Origin: Candidatus Altarchaeota archaeon
Lineage (GTDB): Archaea > Altiarchaeota > Altiarchaeia > IMC4 > SCGC-AAA252-I15
Direction: 5' to 3'
Assembly (NCBI GenBank): GCA_026394745.1
Contig: JAPKXP010000133.1
Location: forward strand, 1 to 13,287
Length of the DNA stretch: 13,287 nucleotides
Below the pieces are notes generated by a model. It did not search any database. It saw only the letters and a list, made by a program, of their open reading frames with translations, and was not told where the DNA came from. Positions 1 through 5,787 of this stretch are shown piece after piece. The position numbers were made by a program, and so were the translations under genes. The first letter of the stretch is position 1. Each line of letters starts with the position of its first letter.

Positions 1-87
1 AGCTACGAGGACGTTGTGGAGGTCGGCGACATAGTAATAGCTAGCAAGGGCCCCTCCCCGCCTTCAGCCAGGAAGTCCTCCCAATAA
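1..87 (+). CDS. 3' end of an unidentified protein (partial)
   Basis: Frame 1 is open from the window edge to a TAA stop at 85-87 and gives 28 residues. They include YEDVVEVGDIVIA followed by a Ser/Pro/Lys-rich tail ending ARKSSQ. The alternating hydrophobic stretch followed by a polar tail looks like a genuine C-terminus. I do not recognise the family from this little sequence. It lies 19 nt upstream of nadC on the same strand, so it may be the first visible gene of an operon and possibly involved in NAD synthesis, but that is inference from position alone. Confidence 0.55.
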   Translation, partial: SYEDVVEVGDIVIASKGPSPPSARKSSQ

Positions 88-106
88 GCGGTCATAATGG
101 ATTTTC

Positions 107-949
107 ATGGATTCTAGAAAAATAGCATCTGCTCTAAAGGATATTGTATCCGAGGATTACGGCTCTGGGGACGTCACGATGGCGTTCACCCCAGACCAAA
201 GCATAAAAGCGAGGATAGTCTCAAATAGCGACGGCTTCATCTCAGGGCTTTCAGAAGCTAGGGCGCTTTTCATCCTAAACGACGTAAAAGCCGAAACAAG
301 GCTGAAAGACGGCGCCAGAATACGTAAAGGCGACACCATACTCCTGCTGGAAGGAAGCTCTAGGCGCATATTCTCCTATTCGCGCTCCGCGCTAAACATA
401 CTAGGCCGGATGTCAGGAATAACGACTTTAACCCGAAAGTATGTTGACCTGATGGAGGAGAACAGACTAAAGACTAGGATAATGGCGACGCGTAAAACAA
501 CACCCCTCTTCAGGGTTTTCGAGAAAAAAGCAGTCAAGCTCGGCGGCGGCCTAACCCACCGGATGGGTCTCTACGACATGATTTTGATCAAGCATGACCA
601 TCTGATGATGTTCGGCGGCGACGTTGCCAAGGCCGTCACGGCTGCTAAGAAGTCCAGATTCAAGTCAAGGATTGAGGTTGAGGTCGACAACATAGAAGAC
701 GCTATCACAGCTGCCATGTCTAAGCCGGACGTAATAATGCTTGACAATATGGCCACCACCCAAGTCGCTAGCGTCCTGAAAAGACTGTCCGATAAAGGCC
801 TAAGGAAAGGCGTCAAGATAGAGGTTTCAGGCGGTATGAACCTCACAAACGTAGTTGACTATGCTAGATGCGGAGTCGATTATATCTCGATAGGAGAGCT
901 CACGCACTCGCCTAAATCACTAGACTATAGTCTGAAGGTGGCTGTCTGA
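107..949 (+). CDS. nadC: Nicotinate-nucleotide pyrophosphorylase (carboxylating), NadC
   Basis: The family is quinolinate phosphoribosyltransferase, which converts quinolinate and PRPP to nicotinate mononucleotide, CO2 and pyrophosphate in de novo NAD synthesis in the cytosol. The 280 residues match the usual length. Visible family landmarks are GSGDVT (19-24), SRSALNILGRMSGI (92-105), RKTTPLFR (129-136), GGGLTHRMGLYDMILIK (146-162), the acidic pair in EVEVDN (190-195), IMLDN (210-214), EVSGGM (239-244) and SIGELTHS (261-268). The usual KDNH motif reads KHDH here (162-165), a mild deviation. The ATG at 107 is chosen because the ATG at 97 is in another frame and stops at once. No clear Shine-Dalgarno sequence is seen. 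The stop is one base before cutA, so the two genes are probably co-transcribed. A ModD-type paralogue is a less likely alternative. Confidence 0.92.
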   Translation: MDSRKIASALKDIVSEDYGSGDVTMAFTPDQSIKARIVSNSDGFISGLSEARALFILNDVKAETRLKDGARIRKGDTILLLEGSSRRIFSYSRSALNILGRMSGITTLTRKYVDLMEENRLKTRIMATRKTTPLFRVFEKKAVKLGGGLTHRMGLYDMILIKHDHLMMFGGDVAKAVTAAKKSRFKSRIEVEVDNIEDAITAAMSKPDVIMLDNMATTQVASVLKRLSDKGLRKGVKIEVSGGMNLTNVVDYARCGVDYISIGELTHSPKSLDYSLKVAV

Positions 950-950
950 A

Positions 951-1259
951 ATGCACGTGATGTTATACACGACCTGCGGCAGCAGGGCTGAGGCGCGTAA
1001 AATAGCAGAGGCGCTTGTGAGCGAGCGCATAGTAGCCTGCGTGAATTACTTTCCAGCCCACTCAGTCTACTCATGGAACGGCAAAACCGAGAAAAGCAGG
1101 GAGTACGTGCTGTTATGCAAGACCGTCAGCAGAAACGCGAGCAAGGCTGAAAAGAGGATTAAACAACTGCACTCCTATGAATGCCCGGCGTTCGCAGTAT
1201 ATCCGATTGCGTCTGGAAGCAAGAAATATCTATCCTGGATAAGTCAGAACACGCGTTGA
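951..1259 (+). CDS. cutA: Divalent-cation tolerance protein CutA
   Basis: The 102 residues match the usual size of CutA, a small cytosolic trimer with a PII-like ferredoxin fold. It is linked to copper and other divalent-cation tolerance, but its exact biochemical role is unsettled. The hallmark segments are all present: TTCGSRAEA near the N-terminus, ACVN (29-32), SVYSWNGKTEKSREY (38-52) with the family's WxGKxE motif, LLCKT (54-58), HSYECPAFAVYPI (74-86) and YLSWI (93-97). The ATG follows the nadC stop by one base, which suggests translational coupling. The TGA stop directly abuts the stop of the opposite-strand zinc-ribbon gene. No metal transporter lies beside it, so the context adds nothing on function. 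Confidence 0.95.
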   Translation: MHVMLYTTCGSRAEARKIAEALVSERIVACVNYFPAHSVYSWNGKTEKSREYVLLCKTVSRNASKAEKRIKQLHSYECPAFAVYPIASGSKKYLSWISQNTR

Positions 1260-1418
1260 TTAAGGGCCTTTGAAGCCGCATTTCTCGCAGATGTAGGGCG
1301 TACCGAGCGTCCTGCAGGAAGGGCATCTGACGAAGGCCGACTCTCCGCACTCCGGGCACTTGAACTCGCTGTACTTCACTATGACTTCCTTGCCGCAGCT
1401 AGAGCATTTCTTGGCCAT
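1260..1418 (-). CDS. Small zinc-ribbon protein with four CxxC knuckles
   Basis: This 52-residue protein reads MAKKCSSCGKEV at the start and EKCGFKGP at the end. It has four CxxC knuckles: C5/C8, C21/C24, C32/C35 and C44/C47, enough for two zinc sites. This pattern is typical of the archaeal zinc-ribbon family annotated as a translation-associated RNA-binding zinc finger (COG2888/DUF1610-like, similar to the haloarchaeal small zinc finger HVO_2753). In many archaea it sits beside elongation factor 1-beta, which is not visible here. The stop codon on the minus strand starts at the base after the cutA stop, and the ATG diverges from gatD. A TATA-like CTTAAATAA (minus strand, about 1439-1447) is centred about 24 nt upstream of the ATG, consistent with a leaderless mRNA. 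RNA binding is inferred from family resemblance only. Confidence 0.88.
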   Translation of the reverse strand: MAKKCSSCGKEVIVKYSEFKCPECGESAFVRCPSCRTLGTPYICEKCGFKGP

Positions 1419-1468
1419 GACAATATATATTGGCACCATTATTTAAGAATCAAATTAAAATAACTAAG
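1419..1468. promoter_or_regulatory. Compact divergent promoter between the zinc-ribbon gene and gatD
   Basis: These 50 bases separate the minus-strand ATG (1418) from the preferred gatD start (1469). Two TATA-like elements overlap in opposite directions. AATATATATT at 1422-1431 would place a plus-strand start site near 1450. CTTAAATAA read on the minus strand at about 1439-1447 would place a minus-strand start site at about 1418, the zinc-ribbon ATG. The alternative TTG start for gatD (1430) lies inside the first element, which argues against it. Confidence 0.5.
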
Positions 1469-2752
1469 GTGGATTTCAGGGCGAATCCCGGGGACAAGGT
1501 CAAGATAAAAACAAATGACGGAGAGTACGTCGGCGTACTCATGCCCAGACCCCAGCTCGTCAAGACTGAAAGCGTTCTCCTGAAGCTTTCCAACGGATAC
1601 AACATAGGCGTCGAACAAGGTAAGATAAGGTCTGTTGAGGTGTTGGAGCAGTATAAGGCGCCTTCAGCAAAGAAATCCGAATTAACTGCATTCCCTGGGA
1701 AACCCGTAGTCTCGGTCCTTTCCACGGGCGGCACAATATCATCCAAGGTCGATTACCGTACCGGCGGAGTTTACGCGTCTTATACCGCGGCAGACCTTAT
1801 GGGGAGCATGCCGGAGCTTTCCAACAAGGTTAACCTCAAGACTCAGTCGGTGATGAACGTCATGTCAGAGGACATGACTCCTGCAAACTGGGTTCAGATG
1901 GCTGAAGCAGCAGCTAAAGAGCTTAACTCCGGTGCTTCAGGAGTCGTCCTTACGCACGGTACCGACACGATGCACTACTCTTCAGCGGCATTAAGCTTCC
2001 TCCTGAACAAAACAACGAAGCCAATCGTATTCACTGGCGCGCAGCGTTCCGTCGACCGGGGTTCAAGCGACGCATTCCTAAACCTAAGTTGCGCAATATC
2101 CTTTGCTGCAAGCGATTTTGCTGGTGTAACGCTTGTCATGCACGGTTCGATGGAAGACAACTTCTGTTTCGCCCACAATGGCGTGCGAGTAAGGAAGATG
2201 CACACGAGCAGGAGGGACGCTTTCAAGAGCATCAACGCCAAGCCAATAGCCAAAATAAGCCACGAGGGCGTTGTAGAGTTCCTCCAGGACCATAAGGCGC
2301 GTGCTGAAGGCAAATGCGTCGTAGATGGCGCATTCGACGCTAATGTAGCTTTCATAAAGGTTTATCCTGCGATGGACCCCGGCGTACTAGACTATTTCAT
2401 TAGTAAGGGCGTGCACGGCATCGTGTTCGAGGGGACTGCGTTAGGTCACGTGCCAACCACCGTCAAAGAGCACTCGCTCATTCCTGGCATAGAGCGTGCG
2501 AGAGACAAGAAGATTCCTATGTCAATGACTACTCAATGCCTCCACGGCCGCGTCAACCCGCTTGTCTATTCAAACCTTCGTGAAGTAAGCTCTCGCGGCG
2601 TCATATACTGTGAGGACATGCTTCCTGAGGTCGCCTACGTTAAGATGATGTGGGCGTTGAACAAGTCGAGGGACGCTGGGAAGGTGCGGGGGTTGATGTT
2701 AACGGATGTTGCAGGGGAGATTTCAGAGCGTACGATAATTGAAGAGGAGTAG
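1469..2752 (+). CDS. gatD: Glutamyl-tRNA(Gln) amidotransferase subunit D (asparaginase-like)
   Basis: GatD is the glutaminase subunit of the archaea-specific GatDE complex. It releases ammonia from an amide donor, and GatE uses it to convert Glu-tRNA(Gln) to Gln-tRNA(Gln). A short N-terminal beta domain (GDKVKI to NGYNIGVE) precedes an L-asparaginase-like domain. Counting from the GTG start, the first catalytic Thr is in STGGT (85-89), the second Thr-Asp pair is in HGTDT (163-167), and the active-site Lys is in VRKMHTS (about 243). The conserved C-terminal region has MTTQCLHGRVN and DMLPEVAYVKMMW. I prefer GTG 1469 (427 residues). The frame is also open from TTG 1430 (440 residues), but that codon overlaps a TATA-like box. 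GatE is not in the window. The next gene is on the opposite strand. Confidence 0.94.
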   Translation: MDFRANPGDKVKIKTNDGEYVGVLMPRPQLVKTESVLLKLSNGYNIGVEQGKIRSVEVLEQYKAPSAKKSELTAFPGKPVVSVLSTGGTISSKVDYRTGGVYASYTAADLMGSMPELSNKVNLKTQSVMNVMSEDMTPANWVQMAEAAAKELNSGASGVVLTHGTDTMHYSSAALSFLLNKTTKPIVFTGAQRSVDRGSSDAFLNLSCAISFAASDFAGVTLVMHGSMEDNFCFAHNGVRVRKMHTSRRDAFKSINAKPIAKISHEGVVEFLQDHKARAEGKCVVDGAFDANVAFIKVYPAMDPGVLDYFISKGVHGIVFEGTALGHVPTTVKEHSLIPGIERARDKKIPMSMTTQCLHGRVNPLVYSNLREVSSRGVIYCEDMLPEVAYVKMMWALNKSRDAGKVRGLMLTDVAGEISERTIIEEE

Positions 2753-2764
2753 TCTGTTATTAAC

Positions 2765-2780
2765 GTAAGTCATGACTTAC
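2765..2780. repeat. Perfect 16-bp palindrome GTAAGTCATGACTTAC
   Basis: The sequence equals its own reverse complement over all 16 bases. It lies between the convergent ends of gatD (stop at 2752) and the RHH gene (stop beginning at 2784). The half-site GTAAGTCA recurs several times upstream of the AAA+ ATPase gene (4333-4469). That recurrence favours a protein-binding site over a simple terminator. The symmetry suits a dimeric binder such as the adjacent RHH protein, which is inference. Confidence 0.75.
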
Positions 2781-2783
2781 TAA

Positions 2784-2945
2784 TTATTCTTTCAGTTTCT
2801 TTATGACTTCCAATAGGTCTTTCAGGCTGTCGTAGATTAGGAAGGAATTCCGTAGTCTCTCTGCGTCTGTTTCTCCTAGAGCATTTGACTTCCGGAGTTT
2901 TTCGTGTTGTTCGTCCGTTAAAGTCACTAGTATCTTCTTACTCAA
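2784..2945 (-). CDS. Small ribbon-helix-helix (CopG/Arc-like) DNA-binding protein
   Basis: This 53-residue ORF starts at TTG 2945; the only earlier codons in frame are two before a TGA. The N-terminal strand KKILVTLTDEQ (3-13), the first helix HEKLRKSN, the turn ALGETDAE and the second helix RLRNSFLIYDSL follow the strand-helix-helix layout of RHH repressors. A charged helix (KDLLEVIKKLKE) ends the protein. RHH dimers bind short symmetric DNA sites through the paired beta-strands. A TATA-like ATATATTAAA on the minus strand (about 2964-2973) is centred about 24 nt before the TTG, which suits a leaderless start. A perfect palindrome sits 3 nt beyond the stop. The AAA+ ATPase gene lies upstream on the same strand, 215 nt away. 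A role as local repressor or copy-control protein is inferred. The family call rests on pattern, not a search. Confidence 0.68.
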   Translation of the reverse strand: MSKKILVTLTDEQHEKLRKSNALGETDAERLRNSFLIYDSLKDLLEVIKKLKE

Positions 2946-2962
2946 AACGCATCACAAAATAA

Positions 2963-2975
2963 CTTTAATATATCT
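2963..2975 (-). promoter_or_regulatory. TATA-like box for the RHH gene
   Basis: The minus strand reads AGATATATTAAAG here, centred about 24 nt upstream of the TTG start at 2945. That spacing matches an archaeal TATA box for a leaderless transcript. The surrounding 60 bases (2941-3000) are only 20% G+C (12 of 60). Confidence 0.45.
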
Positions 2976-2990
2976 AATTAATACATTAAA

Positions 2991-3012
2991 GCATATAAAT
3001 CAGATATAAATT
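2991..3012 (+). promoter_or_regulatory. Paired TATA-like boxes facing the GC-rich island
   Basis: CATATAAAT (2992-3000) and GATATAAATTTT (3003-3014) resemble archaeal TATA boxes on the plus strand. They lie just before an abrupt rise in G+C and would place a start site at roughly 3020-3035. No plus-strand protein-coding frame follows, so any product would be non-coding. Confidence 0.35.
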
Positions 3013-3024
3013 TTTCCGGACACT

Positions 3025-3150
3025 CTAAGGTGCCTTAAACCCCAGAATTCAGCCACCCCGCACGTAGGGTGGAGGCCCCTTCCACCCCCTCGTGGATCAG
3101 GACCCCACACCCTCTAGGGCGGTAGTTCAGCAAACCACCAAACTGAGGTA
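3025..3150 (+). ncRNA. Candidate structured non-coding RNA in a GC-rich island
   Basis: This stretch has no credible ORF but is strikingly GC-rich: 41 of 60 bases in 3061-3120, against 12 of 60 in 2941-3000. It contains several possible stems. The best is 3067-3087, where GGGTGGAGG pairs with CTTCCACCC across a CCC loop (nine pairs, one G-U). An alternative, mutually exclusive hairpin pairs CCACCC with GGGTGG just upstream. Short stems also form around CCCTCTAGGG (3110-3119) and TAAGG/CCTTA (about 3027-3038). TATA-like boxes precede it on the plus strand and a T-rich stretch follows (3153-3175). It is not a tRNA, and no box C/D motifs are evident. Orientation and function are uncertain. It could instead be a protein-binding or replication element. 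Confidence 0.28.
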
Positions 3151-3160
3151 AATTATATTG

Positions 3161-4318
3161 TTATTTCTTACTTAAAAGCCTTCTAGCGTTGTCTGAAAGT
3201 GAGTAAACGTACTGGAGTCTGCCCATCCTAACGTCCTTCCCGTGTTGTAATACTACTGGATAGGGGATGTTAGGCTTCCTTTGAGTCTCCTCAACGTTCA
3301 AGCCCCTAAGTTTCCGTATCAGGGAGCCGACGCTTCGTATGTCTTTTCCAAGCTTCTCGCCAAGCTCGGTTATGCTTGATGATTCAGTTTCTAGAAGTAG
3401 TTTTACTATGTCTGCTTGGGTTGGGGACAGGTCTTTCATGAAGTCGTAGTACTCTGTTTGTTGCGGTCTTTCAATGGTTTGTGTTTCTATCTGCTCTTTC
3501 TCGGCGGCTGGTTGTTCCGGGGGTCTTTCAACCGCTTTTGTAGTGCCTAAAATTCCCTCGACTAAACCATCATCAATCGTGAACAAATCCCTCATTGCGC
3601 ACTCCTCAACAACTCGCTGGCCGTTGTCTAAAAGAAGCCTAGGGACGCTGCCTGCTGAAACACACAGGCGCTCCAATCCCTTGTCAGTAAACGGTTTTAT
3701 TCCGGAGCCGCCAACCCACTTAATCCTCTTTCTGACAACCTCATCAAGCTCCTTCGCGTTGAACGGCCGCAGGCGTATTGACTTGCTTTTCCTGTCTCTG
3801 AACGAGCTCTCGGACGTTATCTTGTCTTCAAGCCCCTGCAGGCCCAGGAATATCATAAATACGTTGTCTGCGCGGTCGTTCACGACTCGCAGCCACTTGA
3901 AAAGCTCCAGGTCGTAGTCCTGGGCTTCGTCGAATACTAAAAGCATCTTGCTTCTGCCGAGTTTCTTGTTCAGGTATTCTCCGAACGTTGTCCTGTCTGA
4001 CTTTTGACTTAAAATTTTGGCGTAGAAAGGTATTTTCCCGTCTATTCTTTCCATGACTTCTTCAACCGGCTCGTAGGCGTTGAATGGAACGATGTATTTT
4101 ATGCCTCTGGGTTTACGTTTCACGAGCTGGTTCATGAAGGTTGTTTTTCCGTATCCTATGGGTGCTGTGACTAATGTTATCCTATCCCACCCGCCAATAG
4201 ATTCCTCTATTTCAGCGTACTCTTCTTTACGTTCGACTATTGGTATGTCTATTGATGTTGATTTTATGAAGGGGCTTTTCCCCCACCTGAGCTTTTTGTA
4301 GTATTTTTCTCTGTTCAT
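3161..4318 (-). CDS. AAA+ ATPase with C-terminal winged-helix domain (Orc1/Cdc6- or ExeA/TniB-like)
   Basis: The 385-residue protein opens with WGKSPFIKS (12-20), as in ExeA/TniB-type ATPases. It then has a Walker A motif APIGYGKTT (52-60), Walker B MLLVFDEAQD (125-134), a sensor-1-like strand MIFLGLQG (155-162), an arginine-rich FRDRKSKSIRLRPF (173-186) and a sensor-2-like AGSVPRLLLDN (222-232). A Glu/Gln/Pro-rich linker (about 262-295) leads to a winged-helix-like domain (about 297-385) with LSPTQADIVKLLLE and SITELGEKLG. The order AAA+ then winged helix is that of archaeal initiators, but also of transposon and secretion helper ATPases. Its start faces an AT-rich region full of GTAAGTCA repeats. 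Codons near the start are notably A-ending (24 of the first 50), unlike the neighbours. A DNA-binding ATPase is likely. Initiator function is a hypothesis. Confidence 0.8.
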   Translation of the reverse strand: MNREKYYKKLRWGKSPFIKSTSIDIPIVERKEEYAEIEESIGGWDRITLVTAPIGYGKTTFMNQLVKRKPRGIKYIVPFNAYEPVEEVMERIDGKIPFYAKILSQKSDRTTFGEYLNKKLGRSKMLLVFDEAQDYDLELFKWLRVVNDRADNVFMIFLGLQGLEDKITSESSFRDRKSKSIRLRPFNAKELDEVVRKRIKWVGGSGIKPFTDKGLERLCVSAGSVPRLLLDNGQRVVEECAMRDLFTIDDGLVEGILGTTKAVERPPEQPAAEKEQIETQTIERPQQTEYYDFMKDLSPTQADIVKLLLETESSSITELGEKLGKDIRSVGSLIRKLRGLNVEETQRKPNIPYPVVLQHGKDVRMGRLQYVYSLSDNARRLLSKK

Positions 4319-4320
4319 CT

Positions 4321-4470
4321 TACGTCATGGTTGTATGTCATGTGACTTAGATGTAATTATATCTTCCGTGGCTTATAAATTCTATCTTCTTCAATCTAAA
4401 TTATGCTAGAATGTATGTCAAGAAAGTAAGTCAAGTAAGTCATGGGTTTGACTTAGATATATGACTTAAT
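4321..4470. repeat. Cluster of direct and inverted GTAAGTCA half-sites (operator or iteron-like)
   Basis: Exact GTAAGTCA occurs at 4426-4433 and 4435-4442. The inverted form occurs as TGACTTAG at 4343-4350 and 4449-4456 and as TGACTTAA at 4462-4469. One-mismatch copies GTATGTCA lie at 4333-4340 and 4413-4420, and a weaker TACGTCATG lies at 4321-4329. Five exact copies of the 7-mer TAAGTCA or its complement fall within 127 bases, whereas uniform base composition predicts about 1.6 in the whole window on both strands. The pair at 4333-4350 (GTATGTCA-TG-TGACTTAG) is close to the perfect palindrome at 2765-2780. Confidence 0.75.
4353..4380 (-). promoter_or_regulatory. Candidate promoter of the AAA+ ATPase gene
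   Basis: On the minus strand GATATAATTACAT (about 4351-4363) and ATTTATAAGC (4371-4380) are TATA-like. The nearer one would place a start site at about 4332, giving a leader of roughly 14 nt. The imperfect inverted pair at 4333-4350 would then lie between TATA box and start site, where bound repressor would block transcription. No Shine-Dalgarno sequence is evident before the ATG. Confidence 0.4.
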
Positions 4471-4481
4471 TTACGTAAATT
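4468..4481. repeat. 14-bp palindrome AATTTACGTAAATT
   Basis: A perfect AT-rich palindrome overlaps the last TGACTTAA half-site and lies 73 nt upstream of tiaS. It could be a second type of protein site or a duplex that melts easily. Nothing else in the window shows a copy of it to my reading. Confidence 0.5.
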
Positions 4482-4520
4482 CCCACGTAAAACTACCTAC
4501 TGGAATAAGTCCTAAAGCAG

Positions 4521-4530
4521 TTTAATTAAT
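4521..4530 (+). promoter_or_regulatory. TATA-like box for tiaS
   Basis: TTTAATTAAT is centred about 29 nt upstream of the tiaS ATG, which predicts a transcript with only a few leader bases. No Shine-Dalgarno sequence is seen beyond GGAA immediately before the ATG. Confidence 0.45.
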
Positions 4531-4554
4531 CTAAACCCCGAATATTCTACGGAA

Positions 4555-5778
4555 ATGTTAATCGGCATTGACGACACAGACTCGTTGAAGGGCATGTGCA
4601 CAACCTACATAGCCAAGAGAATATGCGATGAGATAAAAGTCATCGGATATCCCAAACTCGTCCGGCTTAATCCGAACATACCATACAAGACGAGAGGCAA
4701 CGGAGCAATAGCCATCCGGACTCGCGAGAACCTGGAGAAAGTCAGGGAGGTCGTGTTGGGGGTCGTCAAAAAATATTCTATGATTGACGACGACCGGACT
4801 AATCCCGGCGTTGTTTTCGTTGAGGAATCTGAGTCAAACAAAAAACTTTTGACTGCTTTCTATCGTAGAGTAGTCTCTGAGCTTGTTTCAATCAAGGAGG
4901 CCGAAGATGTCGCAAGGATGGTTGGCGCTGAAGTCTTCAGGTTGAAGAACGGTCGCGGCGTAATCGGCGCTCTGGCTGCGTTGGGGTTTAATTCCAACCG
5001 CAAGTCTTACGAGTTAATCTCTTACCGAGTGCCCGGAAATTACGGGAAGAAAAGAATGATAGACGCTAGTTCCGTTTTTGAAATGAATGCAAGGCTTTAT
5101 CCGAATGTTTTCGATTCCGTGGATTTGGAGTCGAAAAAGGTTTTGATTACTCCGCGGGGGCGTGACCCGGTCTTCTGCGGCTTGCGCGGTAAGTCGCCGG
5201 AGTATGTCAGGGAGGCTTGGGGGTTGGTGAGGCCTCTTGAGGAGATTGAGTCGGCAGTCGTGTTCGAGACTAATCAGGCGACTGATGATCATCTCGTGAG
5301 CAAAAGGATAAGTCAGGTTAGGCCTTACGATTGCGTCAAGTTGGATGGGTTGGTCGAGTCAAAGCCCAAGTCCGTTGAGGGCGGTCACGTTGTTTTCACT
5401 CTTTCAGATGGTACTGGCAGTATAGATTGCGCGGCTTACTGGCAGACTGGTAGGTTCAGGAAAGAGGTCATGTCTCTTGTTCCGGGGGATTTGGTTGTGG
5501 CGTGCGGCGGGATTGGAAAGTACGTCAAGACTGTGAATCTTGAGAAGTTATGTGTCACAGGGCTTTCTTCCTGTCTTGAGTTGGTTGTTCCTGTGTGTTG
5601 CGGTAGGAAAATGACTTCAGCAGGCAGGAATAAGGGTTTCAAGTGTCGTAAATGCAGCAAAAAAGTAAGTCATGGGGGGATTATGTCGCGTAAAGTAAGT
5701 CGAACGATTGGTGTGGGTTGGTTTGAGGTGCCTCCGAGGGCTAGGAGACACCTTAGCAGGCTGTTGATTCTAGACTAA
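4555..5778 (+). CDS. tiaS: tRNA(Ile2) 2-agmatinylcytidine synthetase TiaS
   Basis: TiaS is archaea-specific. It attaches agmatine to C34 of tRNA(Ile) CAU using ATP, so the tRNA reads AUA instead of AUG. The 407 residues match the family. The N-terminal catalytic region has GIDDTDS (4-10), TRGNGAIAI (46-54) and TNPGVVFVEE (82-91). The central region has PVFCGLRGKSPEYV (205-218) and the conserved FETNQATDDHL (237-247). An OB-fold segment follows (about 258-335, with LDGLV and FTLSDGTGSIDC), then a zinc-ribbon-like end with C348, C349, C364 and C367. The first knuckle is the adjacent pair CC rather than the usual CxxC, so one zinc ligand may be displaced. Synonymous codon use shifts from A/C-ending in the first 50 codons to G/T-ending further on. 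The gene converges on the TctA-type gene with a 9-nt gap. Confidence 0.93.
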   Translation: MLIGIDDTDSLKGMCTTYIAKRICDEIKVIGYPKLVRLNPNIPYKTRGNGAIAIRTRENLEKVREVVLGVVKKYSMIDDDRTNPGVVFVEESESNKKLLTAFYRRVVSELVSIKEAEDVARMVGAEVFRLKNGRGVIGALAALGFNSNRKSYELISYRVPGNYGKKRMIDASSVFEMNARLYPNVFDSVDLESKKVLITPRGRDPVFCGLRGKSPEYVREAWGLVRPLEEIESAVVFETNQATDDHLVSKRISQVRPYDCVKLDGLVESKPKSVEGGHVVFTLSDGTGSIDCAAYWQTGRFRKEVMSLVPGDLVVACGGIGKYVKTVNLEKLCVTGLSSCLELVVPVCCGRKMTSAGRNKGFKCRKCSKKVSHGGIMSRKVSRTIGVGWFEVPPRARRHLSRLLILD

Positions 5779-5787
5779 GTATCTTTT

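Noticed and set aside
1430..1468. TTG 1430 as the gatD start
   Set aside because: The codon sits inside the likely TATA box, and the extra 13 residues are not needed to complete the known N-terminal domain. It remains possible.
2765..2786. Palindrome at the gatD/RHH convergent ends as a bidirectional terminator
   Set aside because: It lacks a following T-run and a loop, and the same half-site recurs at a promoter, so a protein site is the better explanation.
3108..3150. GGGCGGTAGTTCAG resembles the 5' acceptor and D-arm of a tRNA
   Set aside because: No matching D-stem closure, anticodon arm, T-arm or complementary 3' acceptor follows, and the minus strand offers no standard T-loop either.
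4321..4470. CRISPR-like array
   Set aside because: The repeats are only 7-8 bp, occur in both orientations and have irregular short spacing, with no cas genes nearby.
5665..5702. GTAAGTCATGG and GTAAGTCG inside the 3' end of tiaS, resembling the repeat motif
   Set aside because: They fall in conserved coding sequence (KVSHGG and KVSRT). Single TAAGTCA matches also occur in cutA (1240-1246) and tiaS (5309-5315), as chance predicts.
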